DNA from: DATIRA01 sp964553405 | Lineage (GTDB): Bacteria > Pseudomonadota > Gammaproteobacteria > Steroidobacterales > Steroidobacteraceae | Direction of reading: 5' to 3' | Assembly (NCBI GenBank): GCA_964553405.1 | Contig: CAZKLS010000146.1 | Location: 1 to 6,135, forward strand | Length of the DNA stretch: 6,135 nucleotides | Shown: in pieces, positions 6,067 to 6,135 of the stretch | How positions within the stretch are numbered: the first letter of the stretch is position 1 | Layout: every line of letters begins with the position of its first letter | Notes under the pieces: generated by a model | Databases searched by the model: none | What the model was told of the DNA's origin: nothing | Seen by the model: the letters and a program-made list of their open reading frames with translations, nothing else | Position numbers and translations under genes: made by a program

Positions 6067-6135
6067 CGAGGTGCCATCGCGGGGCCCGCCCAGTAGGGGA
6101 GCCATGCCCCGCCCCCGAGTGCCCCAGAGGTGCCG

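Larger units (their letters stand above)
5474..6135. other. Gene-poor right end with repeats and inverted repeats
   Basis: I see no convincing gene in these 662 bases. A minus-strand open frame overlapping the end of the DUF1254 gene (to about 5903) has a biased Arg/Ser/Pro/Thr composition and no family signature. What is visible is structural: diverged direct repeats at 5564-5740, a 14-bp palindrome at 5615-5628, a stem-loop at 5783-5818, and short GC-rich tandem units near 6045-6135. No clear intrinsic terminator follows the operon; hairpins here lack an adjacent T-tract. The mixture suits a decayed mobile-element or island margin. Confidence 0.5.

Overview
The window is high-GC bacterial DNA. 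It holds three well-supported genes between two non-coding, accessory-looking ends. The best clue to the host is the 46-nt piece at the left edge. On the minus strand it reads as the 3' part of a tRNA-Phe (anticodon loop with GAA, T-arm, acceptor 3' strand, encoded CCA) of the kind found in Beta- and Gammaproteobacteria. Strong Shine-Dalgarno sites, Sec signal peptides with AxA cleavage sites and an AraC-family regulator also fit a Gram-negative proteobacterium. I cannot name the genus.

Layout. (1) Positions 1-62: an AT-rich flank of 16 nt, then the broken tRNA-Phe 3' end, probably the displaced attachment-site copy at one edge of an integrated element that extends to the right. (2) 63-362: no gene seen, only small inverted repeats. 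(3) 363-1391, minus: an AraC-family regulator with a C-terminal HTH and an unusual 37-residue tail. (4) 1392-1559: divergent intergenic region with a direct repeat of TGTCAG spaced 21 bp and a related inverted half-site, a candidate operator. (5) 1560-4040, plus: a large secreted protein (826 aa). Its N-terminal helical region resembles domain I of insecticidal Cry toxins, the centre is unrecognised, and the C-terminus looks like a DNRLRE/CBM96-type domain. (6) 4094-5473, plus: a secreted DUF1254/DUF1214 protein (459 aa), 53 nt downstream and probably in the same operon. (7) 5474-6135: no convincing gene; it contains diverged direct repeats that may be an insertion-sequence end, a 14-bp palindrome, an 11-bp stem-loop and short GC-rich tandem repeats.

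How they may work together (inference): the AraC-family protein is placed to control the divergent pair of exported proteins. The pair would deliver a putative membrane-active or surface-binding protein together with an exported DUF1254/DUF1214 partner of unknown biochemistry. The tRNA att-like remnant and the repeat-rich right end suggest the cassette was acquired horizontally. No integrase, transposase, CRISPR array or complete RNA gene is visible.
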